From the NCBI GenBank assembly GCA_020629635.1, contig JAHDCX010000020.1:1-56772 (forward strand): a DNA stretch of 56,772 nucleotides. The letters are read 5' to 3'. Shown here one piece after another: positions 8,111 to 16,330 of this stretch (position 1 is its first letter; every line of letters starts with the position of its first letter). The notes under the pieces are model-generated. The model worked only from the letters and a program-made list of their open reading frames with translations. It was not told the origin of the DNA and ran no database searches. A program made the translations under genes and the position numbers. The stretch is from Acidimicrobiales bacterium. Its GTDB lineage: Bacteria; Actinomycetota; Acidimicrobiia; Acidimicrobiales; SHLQ01.

Positions 8111-9913
8111 TCAGGCGCTGACAAACCCCTCGTCGTCGATGGCGAAGAGCGCATCACCGGACGCCTCGATGGCCGGAACGTAGCTCAGTGCCTTCGGCAA
8201 CAGCTGCTCGCAATAGAAGTTGGTCGTGACGATCTTGCGTGCGAGACGAGGGTCGTCGTCGCCAGCGGCGATGCGGCCAGCTGCAGTGGTCGCCTCACGA
8301 ACGAGTGCCCAGGCGCCGCAGACGTGACCCATGAGGTTGATGAAGGGGGTGGCGGCAGCGAACGCATCTCGCATCTCGCCCGAACTCATCCGAGACATCA
8401 GAAGCTCGCCGCAGCGACGTGCGGTCGCGACGGCGTCGCTGAGCAGGTCGGCGGAGGCTTTCAGGTCGTCGATTGACCCTGCCTCGCTGGCGGTGCGCTC
8501 GATGTCGGCGACGAGGTCGGCGAAGGCCTCCCCACCCCGCATTGGCAACTTCCGGCCGAGCAGGTCGAGGGCCTGAATGCCGTTCGTGCCTTCGTAGATC
8601 GGGTTGATGCGTGCGTCGCGAAAGTGCTGGGCCACGCCTGTCTCCTCGACGAAACCCATGCCTCCGTGCACCTGCACGGCGATCGAGGTGATTTCGCAGC
8701 CGATGTCGGTACACCAGGACTTGGTGATCGGGGTCAGCAGGGCCGCTCGCTCGCCGCCTGCGATGCGTCCGTCCTCGGTCGGATGGTTGCCCTCAGCATC
8801 GACTGCGGCGGCGTCGAGAATCGCCACGCCTCGCATCGCCTCGATGTACGCGCGCATCGTCATGAGCATGCGCCGCACGTCTGCGTGTTCGATGATGGGC
8901 GACGATGTGCCCGGGGCGGCGTCGAGGGCTCGCCCTTGTTTGCGTTCGACCGAGTAGTCGACCGCATCTTGGTATGCGCGCTCGGCGATCGCGACACCCT
9001 GGGTCCCGACCGACAACCGGGCGTTGTTCATCATCGTGAACATGTACGACATGCCACGGTTCTCCTCACCAATCAGCTCGCCGACGGCCCCACCTTCGTC
9101 GCCGAACTGGAGCACGCAGGTCGGGCTTCCGTGGATCCCGAGTTTGTGCTCGATCGACGAGCAGGTGACGTCGTTCTTGATGGTCGGGTGGCCATCGTCA
9201 TCGAGCAGATATTTCGGAACGATGAACGTGGAGATGCCCTTGGTGCCGGGGGGTGCGTCGGGGGTGCGTGCCAGAACGAGGTGGACGATGTTGTCGGTGA
9301 GATCGTGCTCGCCGTAGGTGATGAAGATCTTCTGGCCGGTGATGCGATACGTGCCGTCTGCCTGCCGCTCTGCCTTGGTGCGCAGCGCCCCGACGTCACT
9401 CCCGGCATCGGGCTCGGTGAGGTTCATCGTTGCAGACCATTCGCCCGAGACGAGCTTGGGAAGCCACGTTTCGCGCTGGGTCTCGCTGCCGTGGTGCGAC
9501 AGAAGGTCGATGCCGCCCTGGGTGAGTAGGGGGCACAACGCAAAGGCCATCGACGCGGAGTTGAGCATCTCCTGTAGCGCAAGCGCCACGGACCACGGAA
9601 ATCCGCCGCCGCCGTAGGCGGGATCGAACGGCACCGCTCCCCAACCACTCGCGACATACGCCGCGTAGGCGTCGGCGAATCCGGGTGCGGACGTCACCGT
9701 GTGGTCGTCGTTCCAGGTGGCGCCCACGGTGTCGCCGGTTCGATTGAGCGGAGCGACGGTGTCCTCGATGAACCGGGCAGCTTCGGAGAGCACGGGCTCG
9801 ACCATTTCTGCGTCGAACCCCTCGAACGCCTCCCAGGAGCCGATCGTGGCGATGTCGGCAAGCGATTCGAGCGCGAACTGGAGGTCCCAGGTTGGGGCGG
9901 TGTAGTCGGCCAT
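8111..9913 (-). CDS. Acyl-CoA dehydrogenase, DmdC-like long form
   Basis: This is a 600-aa flavoprotein with the N-terminal start YTAPTWDLQFALESL typical of the long acyl-CoA dehydrogenases that include DmdC (3-methylmercaptopropionyl-CoA dehydrogenase). FAD/substrate motifs are MNLTEPDAGSDVGALRT and KIFITYGEHD, with GGMGFVEETGVAQHFRDARI. The catalytic Glu is in YEGTNGIQ. An extra C-terminal helical domain of about 130 residues follows. It oxidises an acyl-CoA to the enoyl-CoA and passes electrons to ETF. No CoA ligase or hydratase is adjacent, so DMSP use is only a possibility. The start at 9913 is set by GGGAGA about 7 bases upstream. Confidence 0.88.
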   Translation of the reverse strand: MADYTAPTWDLQFALESLADIATIGSWEAFEGFDAEMVEPVLSEAARFIEDTVAPLNRTGDTVGATWNDDHTVTSAPGFADAYAAYVASGWGAVPFDPAYGGGGFPWSVALALQEMLNSASMAFALCPLLTQGGIDLLSHHGSETQRETWLPKLVSGEWSATMNLTEPDAGSDVGALRTKAERQADGTYRITGQKIFITYGEHDLTDNIVHLVLARTPDAPPGTKGISTFIVPKYLLDDDGHPTIKNDVTCSSIEHKLGIHGSPTCVLQFGDEGGAVGELIGEENRGMSYMFTMMNNARLSVGTQGVAIAERAYQDAVDYSVERKQGRALDAAPGTSSPIIEHADVRRMLMTMRAYIEAMRGVAILDAAAVDAEGNHPTEDGRIAGGERAALLTPITKSWCTDIGCEITSIAVQVHGGMGFVEETGVAQHFRDARINPIYEGTNGIQALDLLGRKLPMRGGEAFADLVADIERTASEAGSIDDLKASADLLSDAVATARRCGELLMSRMSSGEMRDAFAAATPFINLMGHVCGAWALVREATTAAGRIAAGDDDPRLARKIVTTNFYCEQLLPKALSYVPAIEASGDALFAIDDEGFVSA

Positions 9914-9963
9914 GGTCATGTCTCCCGGGGTCGTGCGTGTGCGGTGGTGTGAGGATGCGACTT

Positions 9964-9994
9964 CATCGGAGGTCCGATTGTTGGATGTCCGATG
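9964..9994. promoter_or_regulatory. Inverted repeat upstream of acyl-CoA dehydrogenase
   Basis: CATCGGA (9964-9970) and TCCGATG (9988-9994) form 7-base inverted arms with 17 bases between them. The minus strand also contains two near-direct copies of ATCGGACNTCC. The site is about 50-80 bases before the dehydrogenase start at 9913. An operator for an acyl-CoA-responsive regulator would fit, but no regulator gene is adjacent. Confidence 0.35.
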
Positions 9995-10018
9995 ATATCG
10001 CCCTTGACAAACGATCGC

Positions 10019-10978
10019 TCAGCGCTCGGTGCGTCTCCGAAACCATCGGTACGCACGGGTGAAGAGTTCAGGTTCTGTCCAATTCGATGGATCTCGCTGG
10101 CGTTGAATCGCAATTCCTGCGTTGAACTCCGCACCCAGGACGAGCCCGATTGCGAGGAGGTACAACCACAGCTGGAGGGTGATGGCCGTACCAATGACGC
10201 CGAACACGGCATTCGATTCGCTGCTGAGCGTCGTCAGGTAGATGTTGAAGCCGACGGTCGCCAGCAGCCAAAGGAGCGTGGCAAACATCGCGCCGGGCAA
10301 CTCCCATCGCCAACGCGCCCGTCTGTTCGGGGCAACGTGAAAGATCGTCGCCGCCCAGGCAACGAGGATCAGGCCAGCGACCGGAAACCGGAACCACGTC
10401 CAGAGCACCCGAAGCGCGTCGGGTACGACCCCGTCGCCCAAGAAGTCCTCTCGTCCGAGCAACGGGCCGATGACGAGCCCGGCGAGGGTGACGGCTCCAA
10501 CGATGATCGACCCAAGCGCCAACGCCACCCCGATCAGCTGTGTCCCGACCCAACCACGAGTGTTGTCGTGTCCATAGGCGACATCCAACGCTCGGACGAC
10601 GGCGGCGAAGCCTCTCGACGCCGTGTAGAGCGTCGCCAGGACACCGACGGTCAACGCCGAAGTCGACGACCCGTCAAAGAGCTCGGCCACCGCCCCGACA
10701 ACACTCCCCTGCGATCCGAACAGTTGGCCGGTCCACTCCGTCAGCTGGTTTTGGACGTCGGTGGCGAGATCGTTGCCGATGATCGCGCCGATTCCACCCA
10801 ACGCGGCCGAGAGGACGAGGAGCAAGGGAAACAAGCTGAGCAGGGCAAAGAAGCCGATCTCGGCGGCGAGTCCGCTCACCCGGTCGTCGTGCCAGCTTCG
10901 GTACAGGTGGTGCAGCATCCAGCGCGCGGTCAGCCGGTCCGGAACGACATCCAGTGCGGGGTCAGCGGCGGAGCTCAC
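10019..10978 (-). CDS. YihY/BrkB-family inner-membrane protein
   Basis: This 319-aa protein begins with the family pattern DRVSGLAAEIGFFALLSLFPLLLVLSAALGGIG. It has about six hydrophobic spans, with RGFAAVVRALDVAYG and the later LLWLLATVGFNIYL and TLQLWLYLLAIGLVLGAEFN typical of the UPF0761/YihY family. YihY proteins are inner-membrane proteins of unsettled function, once misnamed ribonuclease BN. The GTG start has no strong ribosome site. The Arg-rich C-terminus (RRRTER) is presumably cytoplasmic. It is a stand-alone gene. Confidence 0.9.
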   Translation of the reverse strand: MSSAADPALDVVPDRLTARWMLHHLYRSWHDDRVSGLAAEIGFFALLSLFPLLLVLSAALGGIGAIIGNDLATDVQNQLTEWTGQLFGSQGSVVGAVAELFDGSSTSALTVGVLATLYTASRGFAAVVRALDVAYGHDNTRGWVGTQLIGVALALGSIIVGAVTLAGLVIGPLLGREDFLGDGVVPDALRVLWTWFRFPVAGLILVAWAATIFHVAPNRRARWRWELPGAMFATLLWLLATVGFNIYLTTLSSESNAVFGVIGTAITLQLWLYLLAIGLVLGAEFNAGIAIQRQRDPSNWTEPELFTRAYRWFRRRTER

Positions 10979-11042
10979 GCAACCAGCTTGGCTCCCCAGC
11001 CACGGCAGTGGCTGGACCTCTCGACTGGAGCAGCCCGTACCG

Positions 11043-11579
11043 TCAGCGCGAGATCGGGAAACGGCGACGCGGTGCGGGCGCTGGCGGAACGACCGGTGCG
11101 TCGGTCGACGAGGCGATCACTTCGCGAAGATCGATGTCGTTAACGCCCGCAGTGTCACCGGCGCCGAGCTGTGAAAGGAGGCGTTCGTCTTCTGCAACGA
11201 CGAACGACACGTGAACCGGGCTCTGCACCGCTCTCAACCGGCGGGCGTAGTCGCGGCTCCCCCGACAGAGCCGAGTGTGGACGACCACGTCCGCCTCGAT
11301 CGGCCCTGCAGCGAGGATCCACTCCTGAGAAGCGACGAGCGACGTCGGTCGACCAGTACCGAAGTCAATGTCCTGCGGTGAGACCGACGTGGAAGTTGCG
11401 ACCGACACTGGCACGCCAGAGAGACGAAGCCGCTCGCCGAGATCCTCGGCCTCACGCCGCGTCGGTGCGATCGCAACAACCGGCCCAGCGCTGGCGATCA
11501 AGGACTGGAGCGAACTCGCTCGGTCGGCACGCGACACGCGTGCCAGATAGCCGCCATGAAGATGTGGAAACACGAGCAT
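11043..11579 (-). CDS. Degenerate helicase C-domain-like protein
   Basis: This 178-aa protein looks like the second RecA-like lobe of a superfamily 2 helicase without the first lobe. VVAIAPTRREAEDLGERLRLSG matches the usual motif IV region. SLVASQEWILAAGPIEADVVVHTRLCRGSRDYARRL sits where ATDVAARGID...VIHYD and the HRxGRxxR motif should be, but the arginine fingers are missing, and VHVSFVVAEDERLL follows. The tail is Pro/Arg-rich. It has no Walker A, so it is not an ATPase alone. The start at 11579 is preferred (GGTGA upstream); 11633 is also open. It may be a decayed helicase or an RNA/DNA-binding remnant with a new role. Confidence 0.55.
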   Translation of the reverse strand: MLVFPHLHGGYLARVSRADRASSLQSLIASAGPVVAIAPTRREAEDLGERLRLSGVPVSVATSTSVSPQDIDFGTGRPTSLVASQEWILAAGPIEADVVVHTRLCRGSRDYARRLRAVQSPVHVSFVVAEDERLLSQLGAGDTAGVNDIDLREVIASSTDAPVVPPAPAPRRRFPISR

Positions 11580-11699
11580 GTGGTCACCAAAGAAATGGAG
11601 ATGAAGCTCCGCCAGCAGTTCGCATCGTAACACAGGTCGTCACAATGTGACGGTTCGGTGACGGTGGGCGAATCCGCCCATCCTTGTCATACTCGGGCG

Positions 11700-12512
11700 A
11701 TGAACGACCATGTGTTGGTGCTTGCACCCGGGGTGCTCGTGCGACTCGGCGCTGGGGACGAGGTCACGTCTGGCATCGTTGTCGCCGAGGACGGGGTGAC
11801 CGTTGTCGATGCAGGTCCGACGCCCAGCGTTGGTCGCACGATCAGCGACGAGATCGCCGAACTCACGCCGACACCGATCAAGCGGCTCGTGGCGACTGCG
11901 TCCCATGTGAGACACGTCGGTGGTGCGGCCGGGTTTCCGATGGCGGCGATCTATGGCCGACAGCAGACCTCCGAGCTTCTCGACCAGCCGGCGGACCCGG
12001 CGGTCTGGGCGGCGCTTTTCCCGAGCCATGCCAGCGAATTCGCCGACATGGCGGTGCGTCCGGTCACCCACACCGTGGATGTCGCCGCACACCTGTGTCC
12101 AGCCTCGATCGCCGTGCCGATGGGGGGCGTCCAGTTCGAGAACCTCGTCGTGCAGGTTCCGGCGGCCGGTGTCGTCTTCGCCGGCGCGCTGCTCTTCGGT
12201 TGCGAGGTGCCGTTGGGGCATGACGCGGACCCTCCCGTGTGGCTCGAGTCGCTCACAAGGCTTGCTGAGCTCGGGGAGACCTTCGTCGGTGCCGACGGCA
12301 CGATTGGTGACGCGAGCGAGCTCGAACGTGCTGCAGAATTCCTCTCGGCCTGCCTCGATGCCAAGGGGGATCCAGGGGCGCTTCGTCCCGGTCCGTGGCG
12401 TGAGTGGACTCGGCAAGAGCGAATCCCCGTGCTCGTCGAGCGGGCGGCCATGCTCGACGCCGGCAACCCCGATCCGCCACCGTCCATGCTGCGACTGATC
12501 GGGCGGGGCTGA
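11700..12512 (+). CDS. Metallo-beta-lactamase-fold-like protein with altered metal motif
   Basis: This 270-aa protein follows the MBL-fold pattern: an N-terminal strand pair with GIVVAEDGVTVVDAGPTPSVGRTI, then TPIKRLVATASHVRHVGGAAGF at the position of the THxHxDHxGG metal motif. Only the second and last His remain; the first His and the Asp are replaced by Ala and Arg. Later, GVVFAGALLFGCEVPLGHDADP corresponds to the usual LFTGDTLF...D segment. It is therefore probably a mono-metal or non-catalytic MBL relative. ATG 11700 lies 6 bases after CATACT (leaderless layout). It converges with proX across a strong hairpin. Confidence 0.65.
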   Translation: MNDHVLVLAPGVLVRLGAGDEVTSGIVVAEDGVTVVDAGPTPSVGRTISDEIAELTPTPIKRLVATASHVRHVGGAAGFPMAAIYGRQQTSELLDQPADPAVWAALFPSHASEFADMAVRPVTHTVDVAAHLCPASIAVPMGGVQFENLVVQVPAAGVVFAGALLFGCEVPLGHDADPPVWLESLTRLAELGETFVGADGTIGDASELERAAEFLSACLDAKGDPGALRPGPWREWTRQERIPVLVERAAMLDAGNPDPPPSMLRLIGRG

Positions 12513-12546
12513 CGGCCGTCAACGTTGCCCACAGCCGAAAACGCCA

Positions 12547-12574
12547 GTGGGGCAGGCCTTGCGGCCTGCCCCAC
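12547..12574. terminator. Bidirectional terminator hairpin
   Basis: A perfect 12-base stem (GTGGGGCAGGCC with its complement GGCCTGCCCCAC) closes a TTGC loop. It lies between the converging MBL-like gene (ends 12512) and proX (ends 12630), so it can serve both strands. The flanking U-tract is weak. Confidence 0.8.
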
Positions 12575-12629
12575 GAGCGAAATTGATGGTCAGGTCACTG
12601 GCGTGACCCAAACATCACCTCGTTGTTGA

Positions 12630-13808
12630 TCAGCCTGCGGCCAATGCAGCGTCGACCCAGCTGGTGGCGAGGTCGCGGTTGGCGGTGATCCAGTCAGCCG
12701 CGATCTGGGCGACCGCAGCCTGCGAGCCGTCCGAAGCGTCGAGCTCGACACCCGCAATGGCGAGGTCGATCAGCGGCGGAGCGAACTGGTTGAACATTTC
12801 GCGAGCGACCGGGTTCTCGGCCAACCACGCCTTGTTGGCGGTGATCTCGATGTCCGCAGCAGCCCAACCGGTGTTGCAACCGTCAGGACCCTGGAGGCAG
12901 GTGTCGGCGCCAAGACCCTTGTAGCCGCCCTCCTGGTCGTAGCTTTCGCCACCCTCGATGCCGAGGGGGTTGGAGCCGTCGAGCACTGAAGCGTCGTTCA
13001 TCGAGAGCCACATCGTGGTCTCACCCGGGATGGCCTGCGCGAGGTACGAGGTCGGGGTCCAGGTGTAGATGATGGCCGGATCGCCAGCCTGTGCGAGCTG
13101 GAGGAACTCGGCGAACATGGCGTCATAACCCGCCTGCGTCTGCTCGAGGTTCTCCCAGCCGGCGAAGGCGATCTGGCTGTTCATGATGTCGTCGCAGGTC
13201 CAGTCCTCGGGGCACCCGTAGAACTCGCCCTTGCCGTTGCCGTCCGAGTCGAGCACACCCCAGAGGTCGGGGTTCTCGTTGATCTCGTCGAGCGTGGTGA
13301 AGCCTTCGGCGTCAGCCCAGGCCTTGGTCACGAGCAGACCCTGGAGGCCGCCGCCCGGCATGAGCGAACCCTCGATGCGCTCGAGGTTGTCGCCGACCTG
13401 CGTGCCGTCGGGAAGCTCACCCTCCCACCAGGAGAGGTGACCCGGGTACCACGAGTTGGCCCAGAAGTCGACCTCGCCCGACGCCATGGCCTGGTAGCCA
13501 AGGTCAGGAGCGAACTCGTTCTCGTCGGGGCTGGAGATCTCGTAGCCGGCCTCTTCGAGAAGGTCGTGCAGGATCTGGGCTTGGACGTAGCCAGACGACC
13601 AGTTGGCGCGGGCCATGGTGGCCGAACCGAGCGAACCGGCTTCAGCAGCACCGGCGTCGTCGCCCGTGGCCTCGTCGACTGCTTCAGTCGCTTCGTCGAC
13701 GACGTCTTCGGCGGCGTCGGTGAGTGTGTCAGCGTCTGAGCCGCATGCTGCTGCGATCATTGCGAGCGCAGTGAACAATGCGAGCCAGAGACTCTTCTTA
13801 GTCTTCAT
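12630..13808 (-). CDS. proX: Glycine betaine/proline-type ABC substrate-binding lipoprotein
   Basis: This 392-aa lipoprotein has a signal peptide (MKTKKSLWLALFTALAMIAAAC) with a lipobox ending at AAAC, then an acidic Ala/Glu/Asp linker with repeated VDEAT. The ligand domain is of the OpuAC/ProX class: ARANWSSGYVQAQILHDLLEEAGYE, SGEVDFWANSWYPGHLSWWEGE and IIYTWTPTSYLAQA. The many Trp/Tyr residues suit an aromatic cage for a quaternary ammonium. The start at 13808 has GGAGGGG upstream. It is the third gene of proV-proW-proX. Betaine, choline, carnitine or proline betaine are all possible ligands. Confidence 0.9.
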   Translation of the reverse strand: MKTKKSLWLALFTALAMIAAACGSDADTLTDAAEDVVDEATEAVDEATGDDAGAAEAGSLGSATMARANWSSGYVQAQILHDLLEEAGYEISSPDENEFAPDLGYQAMASGEVDFWANSWYPGHLSWWEGELPDGTQVGDNLERIEGSLMPGGGLQGLLVTKAWADAEGFTTLDEINENPDLWGVLDSDGNGKGEFYGCPEDWTCDDIMNSQIAFAGWENLEQTQAGYDAMFAEFLQLAQAGDPAIIYTWTPTSYLAQAIPGETTMWLSMNDASVLDGSNPLGIEGGESYDQEGGYKGLGADTCLQGPDGCNTGWAAADIEITANKAWLAENPVAREMFNQFAPPLIDLAIAGVELDASDGSQAAVAQIAADWITANRDLATSWVDAALAAG

Positions 13809-13853
13809 CCGGTGATCCCCTCCTATGGGATTTGTTCGTTGATGAAGGTACCG

Positions 13854-13873
13854 CACAATCCGGGGCGATTGTG
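13854..13873 (-). promoter_or_regulatory. Intergenic hairpin between proW and proX
   Basis: CACAATC (13854-13860) pairs with GATTGTG (13867-13873) around a six-base loop. It lies in the 116-base gap between the permease stop and the binding-protein start. Such hairpins can protect or partially terminate mRNA so that the binding protein is made at a different level from the membrane subunits. The role here is inferred. Confidence 0.4.
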
Positions 13874-13924
13874 GTCGCGGGCCCTCATGGTTGTTTACGT
13901 GCCCCAGAGCAATGAACGTGTCGG

Positions 13925-16330
13925 TCAGGCGGATGCGCCTGCCTCCACGAGAACCTCGTCGACATCGTCGTCGAGATCGATTGGAGCCGCCGCCGCAACA
14001 CCACTGTGATCGGCATAGATCTTCTTGCGTCGGAATTCATTCACGACGCCGCGGCCGCTCGAGAAGAGGATGAACCCGGCGAGGAACGTCATGAATGCGC
14101 CGATGCCACCGAGTGTCGTGGACACGCCGCTTGCCGCACGCACGATGCTCAAAACGAAGGCCATCGGCACGATCATCAGTCCAAGACCGAGACAGGCCAG
14201 AAGCGCCGAGCCGCGCCAGCGGGCCTGTTCGCCGCCGCCGAGCGCACCGGCGGAGAGGAACGATGCGCCCAGTCCGAGGGCGGCGAGGGCAATGGCGAGC
14301 CATCCGAGCCCTGGGCCATCCTCCGACACACCGCTTTCGATGATCTTGCTCGACGACTGGGTCGAGTTGATCAGGTTCTGAATGGCCTGGGCATTGGCGA
14401 TCTGCTTGTTGATGTCATCGCCGGCTTCTTCGCGGAGACGCTCGATCTCGGCGGCGATGTCGGCAGGCACGTCGTCGCTCGCACGTTGGATCGTCTCGAT
14501 GCGCTCATCGAAGTACCAACCCCAACCACCGTTGGTTTCGACATCGTTGACGACCTCCCGGTTGCCAACGCCCAGTGCAGATCCGAGGACCAACAAGAAG
14601 GCGAACGCGGCGCCGCCCACTCGGCCCCACGACACGTCGACCGGGAGCGGTCGGCGAGGACCGTACGGTGCGTTGAGGACGGCGAACAAGCCACCACCAA
14701 CGGCGATCAAGCCCCCGACGATCGCGAGCAGCACGCCGGGGCCGTTTTCGTAGCCTTCGGTGAACGGCGTTGGGCGGAGAACCAGGTACGAGAGGGCTGC
14801 GGCGAGGACTCCGGCCGACGCGATCAGCGCGCCATCGGCGCCGAGTCGTGGCGTTCCTGACGTGAACGTCTCGATCGCGATCAACCCAAGGCAGATGGCG
14901 AACAGGATCAGGCCGATCGTCGGGATCGGACCGAAGCCGGTGTCGAGCATGTTGAGCACCCACACGATGCCGATCACCGCGGCGATACCGACGAGCAGCA
15001 TGCCCTGGCCACGAAGCAGCAGACGGCTCAAGGTCTCGGGGAAGCTCAGCATTGGTCGCACGGCAGCGAGAATTGCGAGCACGGCAAACACGGCGAGGAT
15101 GATGCCGAAGAAGCTGCCGCCCGACGCCTGGTAGCCGTTGAAGCTCATGCCCTGGAGCTCGCCGTTGACGTTCTCGTCTGCGAGACGGCCCCACGAGGAG
15201 GCCTTTCCGGCGTTCGACCCCCACGCAAGGAACAGTGAGACCAACGCAACCGCGTTGCCGGCGAGAATCGCCATGAGTCCCATTCGTTCGCCCGCGGAGA
15301 CAGGTGCCGGACGCTCGTCGGGCTCTTCATCTTCGACCGGAGCGGCCGACGCGGCCTGGGCCTCGAGGAGGCCTTCAGGGTCGGCGCGATAGGCGAAGGC
15401 CTGCTTGATCTTCGCGTAGAGGTTGATGCTGTCCTGGGCCTCGGTCTGGGAAATCCGGTCGAGGATCACCGCGACGAGGAAGAACGCCAGGCCGGCCGAT
15501 GCGGCAAGACCAAGGTTCAGGTTGTTGATCGCTCGGAACAGCAGGCGTCCAAGGCCGCCGGCACCCATTAGCGCCGCAATGCCGAGCATCGAGATGGCGA
15601 GCAGCAGGGTCTGATTGAGCCCGGTCATGATCGCCGGTCGTGCCAGCGGCAACTGGACGTCGGTGAGGACGCGCCATTCGGTTGCGCCATAGGCCCGAGA
15701 GGCCTCGACCACGTCTTCGGGCACCTGCCGGATACCGAGGTTTGTCAAGCGCACCAGGGGCGGCAGTGCGAACACCATCGTCACCATGGTCGCCGAGACG
15801 TTGCCCAGGCCGAAGAAGAAGATGAACGGCAGCATGAACACGAACGAATGGACCACCTGCATGGCGTCGAGCGTGGGGCGGACGACGTTCCAGACCGGGT
15901 CGAATCGACCCGACAGGATTCCGAGCGGGATCCCGACGATGGCGCAAAGGGTCACCGACACGAGAATCATGCCGATCGTCTTTGACGTCTCGGTCCAGTA
16001 CTCGGCGCCGAGAAAACCACAGACGGCGAGCATCGCTGCGCAGGCGACCCCGATGCGTGTGTTTCGGGTGAATGAGGCCACGAGGAAGACGCCAATCACG
16101 AGCCAGATCCACGGAATGGTCTCGATCGAGTCGCGACCGACCTCTTCGCTCATGATCAGATCGAAGAATGCGGAGAACGGCCACTCGATCACGTCACCGA
16201 TGAACGACGTGATCGGGTTGTTCACGGCCCAAAACACGAGTTCTTTGATCCACTCCCCAAAGGGGAACCGGAACGACTCGGGCCACGTGTTGTCGAAGAA
16301 GCTGGGTCCTTCAGTCTGTGCAACCAACAT
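13925..16330 (-). CDS. proW: Betaine ABC permease fused to a long extra membrane region
   Basis: Residues 1-335 are a ProW-type permease. Features include hydrophobic spans, VVHSFVFMLPFIFFFGLGNVSATM, the EAA loop VEASRAYGATEWRVLTDVQLPLARP that docks on the ATPase, and MGAGGLGRLLFRAINN. Residues about 335-801 are unusual for this family. There is a polar linker, then roughly ten more hydrophobic spans interrupted by a charged, helical stretch (ERIETIQRASDDVPADIAAEIERLREE). The tail is acidic. ProW is normally 300-400 aa, so the gene is about twice the usual size. The start at 16330 overlaps the proV stop (TGATG); earlier in-frame codons lie inside proV. Confidence 0.88.
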   Translation of the reverse strand: MLVAQTEGPSFFDNTWPESFRFPFGEWIKELVFWAVNNPITSFIGDVIEWPFSAFFDLIMSEEVGRDSIETIPWIWLVIGVFLVASFTRNTRIGVACAAMLAVCGFLGAEYWTETSKTIGMILVSVTLCAIVGIPLGILSGRFDPVWNVVRPTLDAMQVVHSFVFMLPFIFFFGLGNVSATMVTMVFALPPLVRLTNLGIRQVPEDVVEASRAYGATEWRVLTDVQLPLARPAIMTGLNQTLLLAISMLGIAALMGAGGLGRLLFRAINNLNLGLAASAGLAFFLVAVILDRISQTEAQDSINLYAKIKQAFAYRADPEGLLEAQAASAAPVEDEEPDERPAPVSAGERMGLMAILAGNAVALVSLFLAWGSNAGKASSWGRLADENVNGELQGMSFNGYQASGGSFFGIILAVFAVLAILAAVRPMLSFPETLSRLLLRGQGMLLVGIAAVIGIVWVLNMLDTGFGPIPTIGLILFAICLGLIAIETFTSGTPRLGADGALIASAGVLAAALSYLVLRPTPFTEGYENGPGVLLAIVGGLIAVGGGLFAVLNAPYGPRRPLPVDVSWGRVGGAAFAFLLVLGSALGVGNREVVNDVETNGGWGWYFDERIETIQRASDDVPADIAAEIERLREEAGDDINKQIANAQAIQNLINSTQSSSKIIESGVSEDGPGLGWLAIALAALGLGASFLSAGALGGGEQARWRGSALLACLGLGLMIVPMAFVLSIVRAASGVSTTLGGIGAFMTFLAGFILFSSGRGVVNEFRRKKIYADHSGVAAAAPIDLDDDVDEVLVEAGASA

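Noticed and set aside
9992-11143. 383-aa plus-strand frame opposite the YihY gene
   Set aside because: Gln/Arg/Glu-rich antisense frame; the minus-strand YihY product has clear membrane spans and family motifs.
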